From Chitinophaga pinensis (GTDB taxonomy: Bacteria; Bacteroidota; Bacteroidia; AKYH767-A; OLB10), in assembly GCA_945872015.1 (NCBI GenBank), contig CAMBYJ010000080.1:1-7775 (forward strand): DNA of 7,775 bases, given 5' to 3'. Under the pieces are notes generated by a model, which did not search any database, was not told the origin of the DNA, and saw only the letters and a program-made list of their open reading frames with translations. The position numbers were made by a program, and so were the translations under genes. Below, in pieces: positions 6,571 through 7,775 of the stretch (its first letter is position 1; every line of letters starts with the position of its first letter).

Positions 6571-7410
6571 TTGAATACAACACAACAGCTTGAAGCATTT
6601 AAAAGCTTTATGAATTACAGGCGCTATAGCAAAAATACAATCAAAACATATAGTGATGCCCTACAAAGCTTTTTCAAATTTAATGCGACAGAAAATCTCG
6701 AACAATTAACAATCGAACATTTAATTAAATTCAACAACGAGCACATCCTTAAAAATAATTATTCAGCCAGTTATCAAAACCAGGTTATAAATGCAATTAA
6801 ATTGTTTTACAGAAATCGATTTAATAGAACAATGGAAGTAGATTTTATTCAACGACCAAGAAGAGAAAAACGACTACCGAATGTATTGAGTAAATTGGAA
6901 GTGAAGTCCATTTTAGAGTCGCCGATAAACCTAAAACACAGAGCGATGTTAAGTTTAATTTATGCATGTGGCTTACGACGCAGTGAACTTTTAAATTTAA
7001 CATTAAAGGATGTATTATCTGATCGACATTTATTGTTCATACGGCAATCAAAAGGAAAGAAAGACCGTATGCTTCCAATAAGTGATAAACTGATAACTAT
7101 GTTAAGAGAATATTATAGAGCTTACAAACCTAAAATATGGTTATTTGAAGGACAAAATCCCGGAGAACAATACAGTGAAAGGAGTATACAGCTAGTACTT
7201 AATCAAGCATTGAATAAGGCAAGAATTAATAAGCCAGTAACACTTCATTGGTTACGGCATAGCTATGCTACCCATTTACTAGAGAATGGAACAGATTTAA
7301 GATACATACAAGAATTATTAGGACATAGTTCCAGTAAAACCACTGAGATATACACACATGTTAGCACCCATAGTATTCAAAAAATAAAATCACCTTTTGA
7401 TGATTTATAG
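6571..7410 (+). CDS. Tyrosine recombinase/integrase, XerC/D-like
   Basis: A 279-residue site-specific recombinase that cuts and rejoins DNA through a covalent 3'-phosphotyrosine. Residues about 7-90 form the SAM-like core-binding domain (RYSKNTIKTYSDAL, 18-31). Residues about 105-270 form the catalytic domain with the full set R136 (ACGLRRSELL), K161 (SKGKKDR), H226 and R229 (HWLRHSYATHLL), H252 (LLGHSS) and Y261 (EIYTH). The C-terminus KIKSPFDDL resembles the SPxDxL tails of integron-type and related integrases. The gap between K161 and H226 is 65 residues, near that of XerD (about 72) and far below IntI1 (about 106), so the integron-integrase insertion is absent. TTG at 6571 is chosen: TAA at 6520-6522 closes the frame upstream, no ATG lies between, and the first internal ATG (6610, residue 14) would cut into the first helix. 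Rows within the gene are only 27-30% GC. It may be a mobile-element integrase or a chromosomal recombinase. Confidence 0.92.
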   Translation: MNTTQQLEAFKSFMNYRRYSKNTIKTYSDALQSFFKFNATENLEQLTIEHLIKFNNEHILKNNYSASYQNQVINAIKLFYRNRFNRTMEVDFIQRPRREKRLPNVLSKLEVKSILESPINLKHRAMLSLIYACGLRRSELLNLTLKDVLSDRHLLFIRQSKGKKDRMLPISDKLITMLREYYRAYKPKIWLFEGQNPGEQYSERSIQLVLNQALNKARINKPVTLHWLRHSYATHLLENGTDLRYIQELLGHSSSKTTEIYTHVSTHSIQKIKSPFDDL

Positions 7411-7424
7411 ATATTTATATTACT

Positions 7425-7524
7425 TTAGTACATACGAAATAAAACTGCGCCAATACATCCAAATAAGGAAATATAAGGAAGTTTTATAGCGTGTATAAGG
7501 TAGTTAGCGGTAATTATTAGTACA
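7425..7524. repeat. 8-base direct repeat TTAGTACA bracketing an 84-base palindromic stretch
   Basis: TTAGTACA occurs at 7425-7432 and again at 7517-7524 with no mismatch, and the copies flank the imperfect palindrome at 7443-7505. The arrangement looks like a target-site duplication around a tiny element, but in AT-rich DNA an 8-base match at this distance can arise by chance. Confidence 0.4.
7443..7505. repeat. Imperfect palindrome downstream of the recombinase
   Basis: AACT (7443-7446) pairs with AGTT (7502-7505), CC (7450-7451) with GG (7499-7500), and ATACA (7453-7457) with TGTAT (7492-7496), plus a T-G wobble at 7458/7491. Unpaired bases separate the segments, leaving a loop of about 32 bases. 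The interrupted arms recall an attC-like folded recombination site, but the outer ends (AAAAC on the left, GTTAGCG on the right) do not match the attC consensus RYYYAAC/GTTRRRY. ATAAGG also occurs three times in and around the loop (7463-7468, 7473-7478, 7495-7500), the first two exactly 10 bases apart as ATAAGGAA. Confidence 0.4.
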
Positions 7525-7546
7525 ACAAAAATCTAAAATAGCAAGC

Positions 7547-7775
7547 ATGAAAACAGGAATGAAAATCTACTTTGTAATATCTACAGCCTTGTTATTACTG
7601 TTATCTTACAGGGTATTCTTCGGTTTAAAAACCGACACCGAGCTTGTATTAAACAAACTATCCATCGTTGATAGAAATTCTGGAAAACCTGTACTGATTC
7701 TGGCGGACAGTGTACCTGAACCTACTCTTGACGGAAAGGTTCTGCCAAGAATATTCAAGCCAAGGGGATTAATTT
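7547..7775 (+). CDS. Membrane-anchored protein of unknown function, N-terminal part (truncated by window edge)
   Basis: An open frame from ATG at 7547 runs for 76 codons to the window end without a stop. The peptide opens MKTGMKIYFVISTALLLLLS (residues 1-20), a basic start with a hydrophobic core that acts as a signal anchor or uncleaved signal, ending near YRVFFGLK (21-28). The rest is a soluble, probably extracytoplasmic region: TELVLNKLSIVDRNSGKP, then LILADSVPEPTLDGKVLPR. That alternation, an I-V-D-x-x-G-K-P strand followed by a DGK-x-x-x-R segment, vaguely resembles small Bacteroidota proteins of unknown function; I cannot name a family with confidence. A second ATG at 7559 (residue 5) is an alternative start. 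No promoter is evident in the preceding spacer. Confidence 0.6.
   Translation, partial: MKTGMKIYFVISTALLLLLSYRVFFGLKTDTELVLNKLSIVDRNSGKPVLILADSVPEPTLDGKVLPRIFKPRGLI

Noticed and set aside
6571..7546. A true integron: IntI integrase with an attC cassette array.
   Set aside because: The recombinase lacks the extra region that sets IntI apart, only one palindromic site is visible, and its ends do not match the attC consensus. It remains a loose resemblance.
1..7775. CRISPR array, rRNA genes or a known defence system.
   Set aside because: No regularly spaced repeats, rRNA-like stretches or effector genes were seen; every gene larger than a fragment is accounted for by a housekeeping or recombinase family.

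Overview
The window looks like chromosomal DNA of a Bacteroidota bacterium (Flavobacteriia, Sphingobacteriia or Chitinophagia type; I cannot place it more finely). The evidence is an AT-rich composition, almost no Shine-Dalgarno sequences, a Bacteroidota-type promoter (TTG, 21 bases, TACCTTTG) and the gene order nusB, DUF1573 lipoprotein, yajC, ybbR-like, coaE, which is familiar from that phylum.

Region by region: (1) Bases 1-184, minus strand, hold the N-terminal end of an MsbA-like ABC exporter with a GTG start. (2) Bases 185-356 are a divergent intergenic region with a good promoter for the next gene. (3) Bases 357-1445 encode a leucine dehydrogenase-type amino acid dehydrogenase, followed by a strong hairpin terminator (1458-1503). 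(4) Bases 1543-5803 form a tightly packed plus-strand cluster: long-form NusB, a DUF1573 lipoprotein, YajC, a YbbR-like membrane-anchored protein, CoaE, and a beta-CASP metallo-beta-lactamase nuclease of the DNA-ligase-associated type. Spacing runs from a 54-base gap to an 8-base overlap. (5) On the minus strand, a YciO-type member of the Sua5/YrdC family (5798-6412) meets the nuclease tail to tail with a 6-base overlap. (6) After a divergent spacer with two inverted repeats, a complete tyrosine recombinase (6571-7410) begins at TTG and is visibly more AT-rich than its neighbours in the rows I counted. (7) Bases 7411-7546 hold an imperfect palindrome, short repeats and an 8-base direct repeat bracketing them. 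(8) The window ends inside a small membrane-anchored protein of unknown function.

Most of the window is ordinary housekeeping: amino acid catabolism or branched-chain precursor supply, transcription antitermination, a Sec accessory protein, the last step of coenzyme A synthesis, and a DNA-end-processing nuclease. The part most worth a second look is 6413-7546, an AT-rich recombinase with palindromic or repeated DNA on both sides, which could be a small mobile or site-specific recombination unit. I see no CRISPR array, rRNA or recognisable defence system, and I do not claim a new system on this evidence.
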